64,000 nt of DNA from JTS-AC122 sp050246015 (lineage in GTDB: Bacteria > Planctomycetota > Phycisphaerae > Phycisphaerales > UBA1924), in NCBI GenBank assembly GCA_050246015.1, contig JBFWWU010000015.1, forward strand, positions 39,126 through 103,125. Reading direction: 5' to 3'. A program made the translations under genes and the position numbers. This document shows positions 32,937 through 41,929 of this stretch, piece by piece (position 1 is the stretch's first letter; every line of letters starts with the position of its first letter). The notes under the pieces are model-generated. The model saw nothing but the letters and a program-made list of their open reading frames with translations, had not been told where the DNA came from and did no database searches.

Positions 32937-33977
32937 TCAGCCGGCGTGCGAGGCGGACGAACCGGCCGGGTGGGAGCCGGCACGAGTCGCAAAGCCCGCC
33001 AGGAACTCAAGCAGCAGCCGCGCCGCCAGGCGCGCCGTGCGCCCATCGGGGTCGAACCGCGGACTCAACTCCATGATGTCGAAGCACTTCAGGGAATCGG
33101 TCTCCCCCGCGGCGCGTGCGAACCGGCACGCCAGCGGCGGCGCGAGCCCGCACGGATTGACCGCACTGACTCCCGGCGCAAACGCCGCATCGAGCGAGTC
33201 CAGATCGATGCTTACAAACCCAGGAGCGGGGGAGTTCGCGAGCATGGAGAACACCCGCTCGGCCTCCGCCACTCCCAGCGTGCGGCCCGCGTGCGCCCGG
33301 AACCATCGCAGATGGTCCGCGGCATTGGCGAACGGGTCGTATCCAACGCACGTCAGCGACGACACCCCGCACGCTTCCACCAGGCGACGGAACGGCATGC
33401 CCGAGCCCGGCTCTTCCCGCACGTCCAGGTGCGCGTCAAGGTAAAACCCGCAGAACGGCGCGGACGCATGCCCGCCGGCCTGTGGAGGCATCGACCGACG
33501 GTGAGCGTCGATGACCGCGCGAACGAACGGAAACGTCAGGTCGTGCCCGCCCCCGATGCCGATCGGGAAGTACCCGATTGAGACCAGGTGCCCGGTCGCC
33601 GCCGTGACCCGGTCGTGCGTCTCTTCGAGCGACCCCGCGGGGATGATGTCGCCGGCGTCAAATATTCCGGGAAGGGAGCGTGAGTACGGAGCGGGCCGAG
33701 TGGTTTCTCGGGGCTCTGCCGCACCCGGATCCGCGGCGGCGGAGCCGTATTTCGCGAGGGCGGCGCGAAACGCCGCCGGCCCCGCCTGAGCGCCGGGGCG
33801 CCCGTGGTTCATCCGTACGCCGGTGTCATCCGCCAGCCCCAGCAGCGCCACGCGCATGCCCGATGCAAACGCCTCGGCGTCGCGATCCGGGTGCGCGCTG
33901 TCCGATTGCACGATAGTTTCGGCGAACCGACCGGCGCGAATATCCGGCCAGAGCGGAGGAGCGGTAAAAGGGGTCAT
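32937..33977 (-). CDS. Arginase/agmatinase/formiminoglutamase family hydrolase
   Basis: A 346-residue ureohydrolase. The binuclear manganese ligands are present: GGGHD (142-146), DAHLDVR (181-187) and SIDLDSLDAAFAPG, where Asp residues bind the second metal. The family splits C-N bonds in arginine, agmatine or formimino-glutamate. The GGGHDLTFP and DAHLDVRE forms lean towards formiminoglutamase (HutG-type), but no other hut gene is nearby, so the substrate is left open. The C-terminal 20 residues are a Ser/Ala/Gly-rich tail. The gene belongs to a long minus-strand run. Confidence 0.85.
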   Translation of the reverse strand: MTPFTAPPLWPDIRAGRFAETIVQSDSAHPDRDAEAFASGMRVALLGLADDTGVRMNHGRPGAQAGPAAFRAALAKYGSAAADPGAAEPRETTRPAPYSRSLPGIFDAGDIIPAGSLEETHDRVTAATGHLVSIGYFPIGIGGGHDLTFPFVRAVIDAHRRSMPPQAGGHASAPFCGFYLDAHLDVREEPGSGMPFRRLVEACGVSSLTCVGYDPFANAADHLRWFRAHAGRTLGVAEAERVFSMLANSPAPGFVSIDLDSLDAAFAPGVSAVNPCGLAPPLACRFARAAGETDSLKCFDIMELSPRFDPDGRTARLAARLLLEFLAGFATRAGSHPAGSSASHAG

Positions 33978-34061
33978 GCGGCGATCCTGCCAGTCCGTAG
34001 GATCAAGCCCGGTGCGCCCGGAATCCCATGCGCACGACGTTCAGCGTCCCGCGAAGTGGGC

Positions 34062-34229
34062 CTACTTCTTCATGAATCCGAAGGCCAGCATGCCCAGGCC
34101 GATCACCGCCGCACCGATCCCCAAGTAGAGCAAGTAGCCGGCCTCGGGGGTGTAGAGCCGAGCGGCGAACGCCAGCAGGCCCATGACCAGGAAGATCGCA
34201 CCGCCTTTTTTGAGTTGTGAACTGTCCAT
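34062..34229 (-). CDS. Small two-helix membrane protein
   Basis: A 55-residue protein with two hydrophobic helices (AIFLVMGLLAFAARLY and YLLYLGIGAAVIGLGMLAFG) and basic ends (KKGG near the start, FMKK at the end). It probably forms a hairpin in the inner membrane. No family was recognised. The ATG at 34229 is chosen because it directly precedes the soluble start of helix 1; an upstream in-frame start would give an atypical polar extension. It lies between the HIT and arginase-family genes on the same strand. Confidence 0.65.
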   Translation of the reverse strand: MDSSQLKKGGAIFLVMGLLAFAARLYTPEAGYLLYLGIGAAVIGLGMLAFGFMKK

Positions 34230-34324
34230 AGGGCCATGAGTATACCACGAGGCCCGCGCTGCGCGATGGGAGGATGATGTGGACAAATCGTCGCCGGGTG
34301 GATCCGGCGATTGTTTGGGCTCGG

Positions 34325-34963
34325 TTATTGTTGCGTGTAGCCGGGCGGCTCAATGCCGCCATCGGGCAGCACCCTGCACCGCGGCCGCAGCCTCTTCCAT
34401 GCCAGGGCGTACCGCGCCGCCATGACCTCCAGCGACGCTCCAATCACCCGCACCTGCCCCACGACCGACATGAAGTTGACATCCCCGCTCCAGCGCGGCA
34501 CCAGATGCACGTGCAGGTGCGAGGGCACCCCTGCCCCCGCGGCCCGTCCCTGGTTCACGCCGATGTTGATCCCCTGCGGCTCCAGCGCCTCCTGCATCAG
34601 AGCCGCCGCGAGGTCTGTCAGTTGCCAGAGCGCCCCGCGCTGCGACGGCGAATAGTCCAGCAGCGTCGCCTGCGCTACCCCAAGGGCCACGAGGAGATGC
34701 CCGTTCGCGTACGGGAACGCGTTGAGGACGATCATGCCTAGGGGTGTCCGCACGATGAGGTGATTTGCCTGGTCGTGCTGCGGGTTCGCCCAGTAGTCGG
34801 CCAGGAACGTCGTCTTGGCCGCGCCTGATGAAGCGACTGATGCGGGATCCGCGCCCGCCCCGCGAGCCGTCGCGTCCTTCTCGCTCTTGGAAATGGATTC
34901 CAGATAGTCCAGTCGCCACGGGGCGTGCAGCGACGCGGAGCGCATCGGGTCGGGCGGCATCAT
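34325..34963 (-). CDS. HIT family nucleotide hydrolase/phosphorylase
   Basis: A 212-residue protein of the histidine triad family. The triad HLHVHLVPRW (His149, 151, 153) contains the nucleophilic middle His, and LNAFPYANGHLLV and WSGDVNFM are typical of the Ap4A-phosphorylase-like branch. Such enzymes split dinucleotide polyphosphates or nucleotide conjugates. A disordered Ala/Ser-rich stretch at 28-52 replaces the zinc-binding cysteines seen in some relatives. Two ATG codons (34963, 34960) begin the protein. It lies 48 bases downstream of fabF in the same direction. Confidence 0.88.
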   Translation of the reverse strand: MMPPDPMRSASLHAPWRLDYLESISKSEKDATARGAGADPASVASSGAAKTTFLADYWANPQHDQANHLIVRTPLGMIVLNAFPYANGHLLVALGVAQATLLDYSPSQRGALWQLTDLAAALMQEALEPQGINIGVNQGRAAGAGVPSHLHVHLVPRWSGDVNFMSVVGQVRVIGASLEVMAARYALAWKRLRPRCRVLPDGGIEPPGYTQQ

Positions 34964-35011
34964 GGCCCAAGCGTAGAGACGCGCCCGCCGGTTCGCCCGG
35001 AGGCCGTGCGT

Positions 35012-36349
35012 CTAGGGAACAAATCGCCGGACCGCGACGGTGTCGTTCTGTCCGCCGAAGCCGAATGAGTTGCTGAGGCAGACGTCGACCCCCCCGAGGG
35101 GGCGCATGTCGCGTGCCTTGTTGGGAACGTAGTCCAGATCGCACTCCGGGTCCGGGTCGTGCAGGTTCATGGTGGGCGGAACGAAGCCGGTCTGGATCGC
35201 CTTGACGCAGGTCATCAGTTCGACCGCCCCGGCGGCCTGGATCAGGTGCCCGAGCATCGATTTCACCGACGTGAACGGGACGCGGGGCGCCTGGGACCCA
35301 AACACGGTGCGCACCGCCTTGGTCTCGATCGCGTCGTTCTCGCTCGTCCCCGTTCCGTGCGCGGAGATGTACTGCACAGGAGCCCGCCCGTGCGCGTCGG
35401 GTTCGCGCGGGTTGATCCCCGCCTGGCGCAGTGCCTCGGCCATCGCCCCGACCGCGCCGAGCCCTTCGGGCTGGATGTCCGTGATGCGGAACGCGTCCGC
35501 CGTCGAGCCGTATCCGACGAGTTCCGCGAGCGGCGTCGCGCCGCGTGCCCGCGCGTGCTCCAGTTCCTCCAGGACCAGGATTCCCGCTCCCTCACCCATG
35601 ACAAATCCGTCCCGCGTGCGATCAAACGGCCTCGCGGCCGTCCGCGGCGTGTCCGTGCGCCGGCTCATCGCCGTCAGCCGGATGAACCCGGTCATTCCCA
35701 AGGGGTGGATCATCGAGTGCGCCCCCCCGGCGAGCATGAGGTCCGCCTCCGAATGCTTGATGATCTCGAACGCCTCGCCGATCGCCTGGGTGCTCGCCGC
35801 GCACGCGGTCATGCAGTTGCTCGCCGGCCCCCGGAGGTCGAACTCCGCCGACAGGTGCGAGAGCGCGAAGTTCGGCTCCTGCTCGATCTCCTTGACGGCG
35901 TCCATCTTTGAGTAGGCCGCCTTGGCCCACGCCCGCGCGTCCACCTTTCGGCTCGACGGATCCCAACCCGCCAGGTTGGTCGCGAAGAAGTTCTCGTAAT
36001 CGAGCGACCCTTCGCCGGCGCCCAGGTAGATCCCCGAGCGCCGACGCTGCGCCGCTGTCGAGAGTCGAGTCAGGCCGGCCTGCTTCCACGCCTGGGCCGC
36101 CGCGGCCAGGGCGAACTTCGTGCTTGCCCCCGCGCCGGCGTGCTTCCCCGAAGCGCCGGGGACGAAGGTTTCCAGGTCAAAGCCGCGCACTTCCGCCGCG
36201 AAGTTCGTCTTGAACGTCGAGGCGTCGTAGTGCGTCACCGGGCCGACGCCCGAGTCACCCGCCAGCAGCCGCCCCCAGACTGTTTCGACCTCGTGTCCAA
36301 GAGGGGTGATCCAGCCCATCCCTGTAATGACGACTCGCTTGTGACTCAT
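35012..36349 (-). CDS. fabF: 3-oxoacyl-[acyl-carrier-protein] synthase, FabF type
   Basis: A 445-residue condensing enzyme with the full active site: Cys183 (TACAAST), His331 (SAHGTGT), Lys363 and His368 (SVKSMLGH). It extends acyl-ACP with malonyl-ACP in fatty acid or polyketide synthesis. An insertion of about 25 residues around 118-145 (NLAGWDPSSRKVDARAW) is longer than in E. coli FabF. It lies two genes downstream of a second, histidine-lacking ketosynthase-like gene (37029-38420), with a GxxExxY-type gene between. The two may form a heterodimer like the KS/chain-length-factor pairs of type II polyketide synthases (inference). No acyl carrier protein gene is in the window. Confidence 0.92.
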   Translation of the reverse strand: MSHKRVVITGMGWITPLGHEVETVWGRLLAGDSGVGPVTHYDASTFKTNFAAEVRGFDLETFVPGASGKHAGAGASTKFALAAAAQAWKQAGLTRLSTAAQRRRSGIYLGAGEGSLDYENFFATNLAGWDPSSRKVDARAWAKAAYSKMDAVKEIEQEPNFALSHLSAEFDLRGPASNCMTACAASTQAIGEAFEIIKHSEADLMLAGGAHSMIHPLGMTGFIRLTAMSRRTDTPRTAARPFDRTRDGFVMGEGAGILVLEELEHARARGATPLAELVGYGSTADAFRITDIQPEGLGAVGAMAEALRQAGINPREPDAHGRAPVQYISAHGTGTSENDAIETKAVRTVFGSQAPRVPFTSVKSMLGHLIQAAGAVELMTCVKAIQTGFVPPTMNLHDPDPECDLDYVPNKARDMRPLGGVDVCLSNSFGFGGQNDTVAVRRFVP

Positions 36350-36406
36350 GGGCGGGAACGTTGATCAGATCGGCGTGCTGACGAGTTTCGGGCGGTGGAT
36401 GCGACG

Positions 36407-36952
36407 CTAGTGGGCGCCGGTGTCATACAGATCGTCGTCGTCGTGGTGCGGCGCGCCCCTGGGCAGATTCAGTTTGTCCGGATTCAGGACGCGCACCAGC
36501 CCGTCCTTCAGCCGACGCTCCCCGAAGTTGATGATGAGCCCCAGCGTCAGGTCGGCGGCCCGCAGCAACGCCCGCAGCGACGCGCGCTCGAACCCGCCGA
36601 TCTCGCGGTGCTCGGCGAGCAGTTCGATGATGAACCGGTTATCGATCAGCATGTCGGCCACGCGCTCTCCCACGTCCTTGCCGCGGTACATGACCTTCAC
36701 CGGGTGGTGCACCGAGTACGACACACCGATGGCGTCGAGTTCGGTCTGCAGCGCCCGCATGTATACATCACGCGGAAAGCCCGGGCCCAGAGTCTTGTGG
36801 ACCTCGATGGCGCACCCGATGAGTTTTCGGCTCACCTCCGTCAGGGCGGGGTCGAGATCCGCCAGCGGCGTCCCTCTGCCCCGACCGCCTTGATGTGATC
36901 CGCCGCTCGTGCGTTCGCCGGTGTCGCGATGGAAGTGATCAGGGTGCAGCAC
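36407..36952 (-). CDS. GxxExxY family protein, degenerate
   Basis: A 181-residue protein of the GxxExxY family, a PDDEXK nuclease-like fold of unknown role. LIGCAIEVHKTLGPGF, the VADMLIDNRFIIELLAE block and LGLIINFGERRLKDGLVRV match the family. Two hallmarks are lost: the name motif reads GFPRDVY (Glu replaced by Arg), and the usual ELK of the nuclease site reads ELL. Nuclease activity is therefore unlikely. The start is taken as GTG at 36952, which has GAGG eight bases upstream; no ATG lies in frame before the domain. It sits between two ketosynthase genes on the same strand. Confidence 0.75.
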   Translation of the reverse strand: MLHPDHFHRDTGERTSGGSHQGGRGRGTPLADLDPALTEVSRKLIGCAIEVHKTLGPGFPRDVYMRALQTELDAIGVSYSVHHPVKVMYRGKDVGERVADMLIDNRFIIELLAEHREIGGFERASLRALLRAADLTLGLIINFGERRLKDGLVRVLNPDKLNLPRGAPHHDDDDLYDTGAH

Positions 36953-37028
36953 GGTGAAGTCCTCGCAAAGGACGGAGTAGAGCGCCGGCGTGCCGTCGTG
37001 CGCCAGATCCCCGCCCGGTGATATGTCG

Positions 37029-38420
37029 TTACATGGTAGGTGCCTGTCCGAGCACGAGCGCGGCGTTCTGTCCGCCAAGTGATCCCGTGCACACCAGCAC
37101 CCGGCGAAGCGTTGCCGCGTGCGATGCCGCCGCCCCGGCGCAGATCCCCTCGCGCGGCGTGCCGGCGTGCAGACGAGCCGGCACGCGCTGCTGGGCGATG
37201 CACGTTGCCGCGACCGCCGCCTGCAGCCCCCCGGCGCCGGCGTTGCAGTTCCCGATGCTCGGGCACAGCGTCACCAGCGGGATTCCCGCCAGCCGGCCTC
37301 CGAACACCGCCCGCAGCGCCCCGAACTCCGCCCGGTCTATTGTTTCCACGCCCAGCGCCATCGGGACGATCGCATCGATCTCATCCGGCCTCACGCCGGC
37401 GTCGTCCAGCGCCGCCTCGATGGCGAAGCGCATTCCCTCGTCGTCCTCGGCGTCGTCATACCCCGGCGCCGAATGGGCCGCTCCGAATCCCAGTGCCTGT
37501 GCGTAGACCCGAGCGGATCGGGCCCGCGCTGATTCCTGATCTTCCAGGATCAGGATCCCGCCCCCTTCTCCCAGTAGCCCGCCGCGAGACTCTCCCGAGC
37601 CCGGCGTCTCATACGGACGCACGAACGACACGCCGTCCTTCGACTCACCCGTGTGCGCGAGCCGCCCCGCCAGGTCCAGCCGCAAGAGACCCATGAGGCT
37701 CAGTTTCGATTCCGCGCCCCCGGCAAAGCAGGCGTCCGCCGCTCCACGCTCGATTACCCGCATCGATTCCCCGATCGACAGCAGCCCGCTGGCCTCCGCG
37801 CAGGTGATCGTGTTGCTCGGTCCCTCGGCCCCGTGGATGATCGTCACGTGGCACGCCAGCATGTTGGGGAGGTACTTCAGGAGCCACAGCGGCGTCAAGT
37901 TCTCCATCCCCGATCGACCCCACTCGTTCAGGTCCACGCCGCCCAGCACCGTCGCCCCGGCGGGCGTGCCCGCACCCGCCCGGGCGCTCGCCAGCGCCAG
38001 CGAGAGTTCTTCCGTGTCCGCTGCGATCAGGCCGGCGCCGATGTGGCACCCCAGCCGCCGCGGTCGGAAGGTGTACTTCGCCGCTTCAGCCGGCGTCACC
38101 GCATCCGGGTCCGCGACGTGCGCCCGCGTGAACAGCCCGGCATCTTCAACGGCCACCCTGCTCGCCCCGACCGCCAACTCCGTGTCGCGCGCCATGACCT
38201 TCACGGCCTTGCGGTAGTACTTTGGGACGTGATCCCTGCCCGCGAAGTTCGTCACTTCCGACGCGAGCCGGCACGGAAACCCGCTCGCATCGAACCGCGT
38301 GATGGGTCCGAGCGCCGAGCGCCCCGCGACGAGCGCGTCCCACAGGGCCGGCATCCCGAGCCCGTGCCCGCAGACGGCGCCGATACCGGTTATGACGACC
38401 TGTCGTGAAGTGGGGGGCAT
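37029..38420 (-). CDS. Ketosynthase-like protein lacking both catalytic histidines
   Basis: A 463-residue thiolase-fold protein clearly homologous to FabF (VVITGIGAVCGHGLGMPALWDAL, GAEGPSNTITCAEASG, GEGGGILILED). Cys207 remains at the active site. The usual AHGTGT reads MALGVET (354-360), and the KSxxGH block reads CPSIGN (386-391), so both catalytic His and the Lys are gone. It cannot perform normal decarboxylative condensation and is best seen as a partner subunit like a chain-length factor, although those usually lose the Cys instead. The stop lies 76 bases before the GxxExxY gene; the start is 26 bases after pgl. An operon with fabF is likely. Confidence 0.83.
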   Translation of the reverse strand: MPPTSRQVVITGIGAVCGHGLGMPALWDALVAGRSALGPITRFDASGFPCRLASEVTNFAGRDHVPKYYRKAVKVMARDTELAVGASRVAVEDAGLFTRAHVADPDAVTPAEAAKYTFRPRRLGCHIGAGLIAADTEELSLALASARAGAGTPAGATVLGGVDLNEWGRSGMENLTPLWLLKYLPNMLACHVTIIHGAEGPSNTITCAEASGLLSIGESMRVIERGAADACFAGGAESKLSLMGLLRLDLAGRLAHTGESKDGVSFVRPYETPGSGESRGGLLGEGGGILILEDQESARARSARVYAQALGFGAAHSAPGYDDAEDDEGMRFAIEAALDDAGVRPDEIDAIVPMALGVETIDRAEFGALRAVFGGRLAGIPLVTLCPSIGNCNAGAGGLQAAVAATCIAQQRVPARLHAGTPREGICAGAAASHAATLRRVLVCTGSLGGQNAALVLGQAPTM

Positions 38421-38446
38421 GCGTGCGGGAAGTGTACGCGAGCCGC

Positions 38447-39325
38447 CTACGCCGGCACCGGCGGGCACGCCTCCGCATCCAGATACCACCGCTGCACACC
38501 GCCGATCGGCCTGATGCCCAGGATCGGGTACTGCTCGATCACGTCCGCCGTTGCCGGGCGCTGCTGGGTCATCACCCTCGCCAGGGTCGCCCGCTTCGAG
38601 GCCCCCGTCACCATCACGCCGATGAACCGCGACGCATTGATCAGCCGGAGCGTCATGGTCACTCGGTCGGGCGGCGTCACGTTCGCGCCGGCGTTGATCC
38701 GCACCAGCCTCGGCGGCGCCGCATCGTCCGCGGTTGTATCAATCCCGACTCGTCCCTGCGATGACATGACCTCCGCGCGCCGGATCTCATCCGTCTCCGC
38801 CACCAGCGCCGGCGAATGCGGGAACAGGCTCGCGGTGTGCGCATCGGTCCCCATCCCCAGGAGCACATAATCGAGCCGGTCGTGTCCGGGCTCGCGCCAC
38901 GCCAGCGTTTCGCGCAGCGAGGCCTCGTACGCCGTATCCGCGTCGTCCGCCTGCGCAAAGATGGGATGCACCTGCTCCGGCGGAATGCCGGAATGGTCAC
39001 CGATCGTCTCGCTGATCGAACGGAAGTTCGATTTCTCGTCATCGAACGGAACGCGCCGCTCATCAACCACCCACAGATGCGTCCGAGCCCACGGGAGCGA
39101 TCGGTAGTTCGGGTCGTACATCAGCCGCCGGTACAGCGGCAGGGGCGTCGAGCCCCCCGAGAGCGCCACGTGGAAATCCCCGAACGCCCGCACGCAGTTC
39201 ATCGCGTGCACCATCAGGTCCGCCGCGATGGCGTCGATGAGTTCATCGACGCTCGAACGCACGACCACCGACCCCGGCAGGGGCGGGGGCGTGGGGCGAG
39301 CGTCGAGTTCGTAGGCGTCCGCCAT
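38447..39325 (-). CDS. pgl: 6-phosphogluconolactonase
   Basis: A 292-residue protein of the DevB/NagB-like family. FHVALSGGSTPLPLYRRL, the VDERRVPFDDEKSNF segment and LLGMGTDAHTASLFP are the standard signatures, the last carrying the catalytic His. It hydrolyses 6-phosphogluconolactone in the pentose phosphate pathway. The ATG at 39325 precedes an unstructured stretch of about 18 residues. The gene lies between the M19 dipeptidase and the ketosynthase-like gene on the same strand with short gaps. No zwf or gnd gene is nearby. Confidence 0.92.
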   Translation of the reverse strand: MADAYELDARPTPPPLPGSVVVRSSVDELIDAIAADLMVHAMNCVRAFGDFHVALSGGSTPLPLYRRLMYDPNYRSLPWARTHLWVVDERRVPFDDEKSNFRSISETIGDHSGIPPEQVHPIFAQADDADTAYEASLRETLAWREPGHDRLDYVLLGMGTDAHTASLFPHSPALVAETDEIRRAEVMSSQGRVGIDTTADDAAPPRLVRINAGANVTPPDRVTMTLRLINASRFIGVMVTGASKRATLARVMTQQRPATADVIEQYPILGIRPIGGVQRWYLDAEACPPVPA

Positions 39326-39394
39326 GCGGGGAGTATTGGAGGCCACCGCGAGCCAAGGCAAACCGGTCGCGGCATCAGATGTTCGCCAAACCGC

Positions 39395-40582
39395 TCAGCG
39401 ACGCCCGGCGCCGTGCCGCTCCAGGAAAAACCGCGCCCAGTTCTCGCACGCAAACCCCCGGATGTCATCATCCGCCCAGCGTCGTGCAACCAGGGCCTGG
39501 GCGAGCCTGGCAAGATCGCGCGGGGCGTCAATCCCTTCGGGCAGCAACTTCGCGCTGAAACCCCCGTCCATGTCACTGCCCAGGCCCACGCCGCGCCGGT
39601 GCCCCATGATCTCGCACACATGCTCGATGTGCCGAACGCAGTCATCGATCGACGCGCGCGCATCCCCCCGCCCCGGCCCTACGAGGAACCGGCTGAACAG
39701 ATTGAGCCCGATCACCCCGCCGCGTCGTCCGATTTCCCGGATCGTGTCGTCCGCGAGGTGGCGCTGCATCGAAAGCGACGCCGGCAGGTTTGGCGGCCAC
39801 CCCGGGGGAGGACCCGCTCCCAGCAGCGCCCGGCAGTTGGAGTGAGACGCGATCACCGGCGTATCCGTGGCGTCAAGCAGTTCTCGCAGCGCTCGGTCCG
39901 ACAAGTGCGACACATCATGCACCACGTCCAGTCGATCCATTTCCCGCACCAGTTCCCGCCCCGCATCCGACAATCCCAGGTCGGTCGTGTTGCCCCCGGC
40001 GTAGCGCGATGCCCGTGCCCACGCCAGCCCGATCGCGACCACCCCGTGGCTCTTCCACCATTCCAGTTCGTCCGCCGTGCGGATCGGATCGGCATTCTCC
40101 ATGAGGATCCCGACGCGCAGGCACTCCGGATCCCGCAACAGGGCGATCCGCGATGCGATCGATGGTTGCACGACTTCGCTCACTCCCATTCCGCCTCGGA
40201 TCTCGCCCAGGCCGGCGTCCACGCGCAGTTCCTCGACCAGCCCCAGACGCACCAGTCCGCGGTCCTGCCACGTCCGGTACGCTTCGAGTTGCGCCCGGCC
40301 CACCGCGTGCGCGCGCCCCGCGTCCCCAGCCGTGTACATCTGCGGCTCCAGCGCGGGCGCCGGCTTCGCCGTCCCGGCCCCCTCGGGCTCGACTGGCTCG
40401 GTGAAGATCGTTCCTAGCGAGAACCGGACGCCCCCTTGGGCGAGTGATCGCAGCGTCACCGCGGCGGGCGGATGCGGACCGCCCGCCGCGTCGAGCGCCG
40501 TGCCCGCGGGCGGAGCCATTTCCCGCCCGGAAACCGCCAGGTATGCCAGATCCAGGTGCGCATCGAACCAGGTGAGAGCCAT
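39395..40582 (-). CDS. M19 family membrane dipeptidase-like enzyme
   Basis: A 395-residue zinc enzyme. The metal ligands are placed as in renal dipeptidase: DAHLDLA near the N-terminus, a Glu in LMENADPI, HDVSHLSDRAL and ASHSNCRALLG (both His), and GLGSDMDGG. These enzymes cleave dipeptides, often with a D-residue or dehydro group, and can handle cell-wall peptides. No signal peptide is present, so it is cytoplasmic. The start at 40582 begins right at the fold. It heads a minus-strand run ending with pgl and the ketosynthases, 160 bases from the tRNA gene. Confidence 0.9.
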   Translation of the reverse strand: MALTWFDAHLDLAYLAVSGREMAPPAGTALDAAGGPHPPAAVTLRSLAQGGVRFSLGTIFTEPVEPEGAGTAKPAPALEPQMYTAGDAGRAHAVGRAQLEAYRTWQDRGLVRLGLVEELRVDAGLGEIRGGMGVSEVVQPSIASRIALLRDPECLRVGILMENADPIRTADELEWWKSHGVVAIGLAWARASRYAGGNTTDLGLSDAGRELVREMDRLDVVHDVSHLSDRALRELLDATDTPVIASHSNCRALLGAGPPPGWPPNLPASLSMQRHLADDTIREIGRRGGVIGLNLFSRFLVGPGRGDARASIDDCVRHIEHVCEIMGHRRGVGLGSDMDGGFSAKLLPEGIDAPRDLARLAQALVARRWADDDIRGFACENWARFFLERHGAGRR

Positions 40583-40744
40583 GCCGCATCGTAGTGGCAC
40601 GCCGCTGATCCTCCGCATCGCGATGTCACGCCCGCCCGGGGAGCCGCTGGGCTGCGCGGAGCGCCGCGCCGTGGCCACCGCGTCATCCCGCCCGAGGTGT
40701 GACAGACGATCGGAGGCGTGCTAGACTTCGCCCGTTTCTGCTCC

Positions 40745-40831
40745 GGAGAGGTGTCCGAGTGGTTGAAGGAGCAGCACTGGAAATGCTGTATAGGGGTAAC
40801 CCTATCGGGGGTTCGAATCCCCCCCTCTCCG
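40745..40831 (+). tRNA. tRNA-Ser (anticodon GGA)
   Basis: An 87-base class II tRNA. The acceptor GGAGAGG (40745-40751) pairs with CCTCTCC (40824-40830), with G as discriminator. The anticodon loop CTGGAAA has GGA in the middle, a long variable arm follows (TATAGGGGTAACCCTAT), and the T-stem GGGGG/CCCCC flanks TTCGAAT. CCA is not encoded. It reads UCC and UCU serine codons. Confidence 0.96.
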
Positions 40832-40961
40832 CTTCGTTTTTCGCGTCCAGACACGAATATGTGCCACCGCCGTCCTATCCGGTTGTGGGCGTCTTGAGCG
40901 TTTCCGGGTCCGCCGGCACGATCGGCAACCGTCTCAGGCCATACGCCGCGCGCGGGCTCTG

Positions 40962-41876
40962 CTACTTGCGGGCTGATTTCTCAAAGAACGCCTTGAGGGC
41001 GCCCTTCCCATCCGGCGTCGATCGCAGCCGCGTCAGTTCGCGCCGCTCCACTTCCAGCGCCGCCTCCCACCCTGATTCCAGCCCGAGTTCGATCGCCTTC
41101 ACGACAGCCGCCGCCGACGGCGTGCGCGGCAGTTCCCCTCGCATGCTCGCCAGCGCCGCGAGCACCCTCGGCTTGACGTCCGCTCGGCCGATCCAACGCG
41201 ACGGCTTCCCGTCGCGGCGCATACTCGTCCGGGAACGCTGCTCGATCCACCCCGCCGCCGCCGACATCAGCCCGTCCGCCGACGACGCGACCGCGTCAAA
41301 CAGCCCAGCGGCGGCCGCCTCCTCGAACATCATCGTCTTCCCCTCGGCGGTGCGGCTGATCGCGCTCGCCGCATCCATCCGCGCCGGCAACAGATTCGTT
41401 CCGCCCCAGCCGGGGCAGATGCACAGCCCGGATTCCGGGAGTCCGACGGGGTATGGCTTGCCGCTCGCCGAGGGGGCCGCGATCAGCGCGTCGCAGTGCA
41501 TCGCCAGTTCCAGCCCGCCGCCCAGCGCCGCCCCGCGGATCGCCGCCGCGGTCGGAAACGGAAACTCCGCGATCATCCCGAAGACTCTCGCGCCGAACTC
41601 AAGATACGCCAGGAGTTGCGGATCCGGCCACGAGTCGATGCACTTCAGGTCGGCCCCCGCGACAAAGACCCGTTCCGAACCTGACGCCAGGATCAGGCCC
41701 CGCGAGCTCCCCGGCACCGTGCGCAGTCCCGCCTCCAGCCGCTGAATGAACGGGTGATCAAGCACGACCATCGGCCCTTGATTGGGCTCGAGCGTCAGGA
41801 CGTGGATGCCGTCATGTCCCGCCAGCGGGGCGACCGGGAGCGGAGCGACAGAAGGATTCGGCGCGGCGTTGCTCAT
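40962..41876 (-). CDS. Enoyl-CoA hydratase/isomerase (crotonase) family protein
   Basis: A 304-residue crotonase-fold protein. The oxyanion-hole segments VAGADLKCID and AAIRGAALGGGLELAMHCD are well kept, and LPESGLCICPGWGGTNLLPARM carries the usual first catalytic Glu position. The C-terminal region is longer than in simple hydratases. It resembles the hydratase part of multifunctional fatty acid oxidation proteins, but no dehydrogenase domain follows. It would act on an acyl-CoA in the cytoplasm; the exact reaction is unknown. The ATG at 41876 is preferred to a TTG six bases upstream. Confidence 0.85.
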   Translation of the reverse strand: MSNAAPNPSVAPLPVAPLAGHDGIHVLTLEPNQGPMVVLDHPFIQRLEAGLRTVPGSSRGLILASGSERVFVAGADLKCIDSWPDPQLLAYLEFGARVFGMIAEFPFPTAAAIRGAALGGGLELAMHCDALIAAPSASGKPYPVGLPESGLCICPGWGGTNLLPARMDAASAISRTAEGKTMMFEEAAAAGLFDAVASSADGLMSAAAGWIEQRSRTSMRRDGKPSRWIGRADVKPRVLAALASMRGELPRTPSAAAVVKAIELGLESGWEAALEVERRELTRLRSTPDGKGALKAFFEKSARK

Positions 41877-41929
41877 GCGCAACGATAGCCGCGCTGCATC
41901 GGGATGCAGGCGGGCGCTCGCCGTTCAAA

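Noticed and set aside
32937..40582. Secondary-metabolite (polyketide) gene cluster
   Set aside because: Apart from two ketosynthase genes there is no acyl carrier protein, ketoreductase, cyclase or transporter; the neighbours are ordinary metabolic genes.
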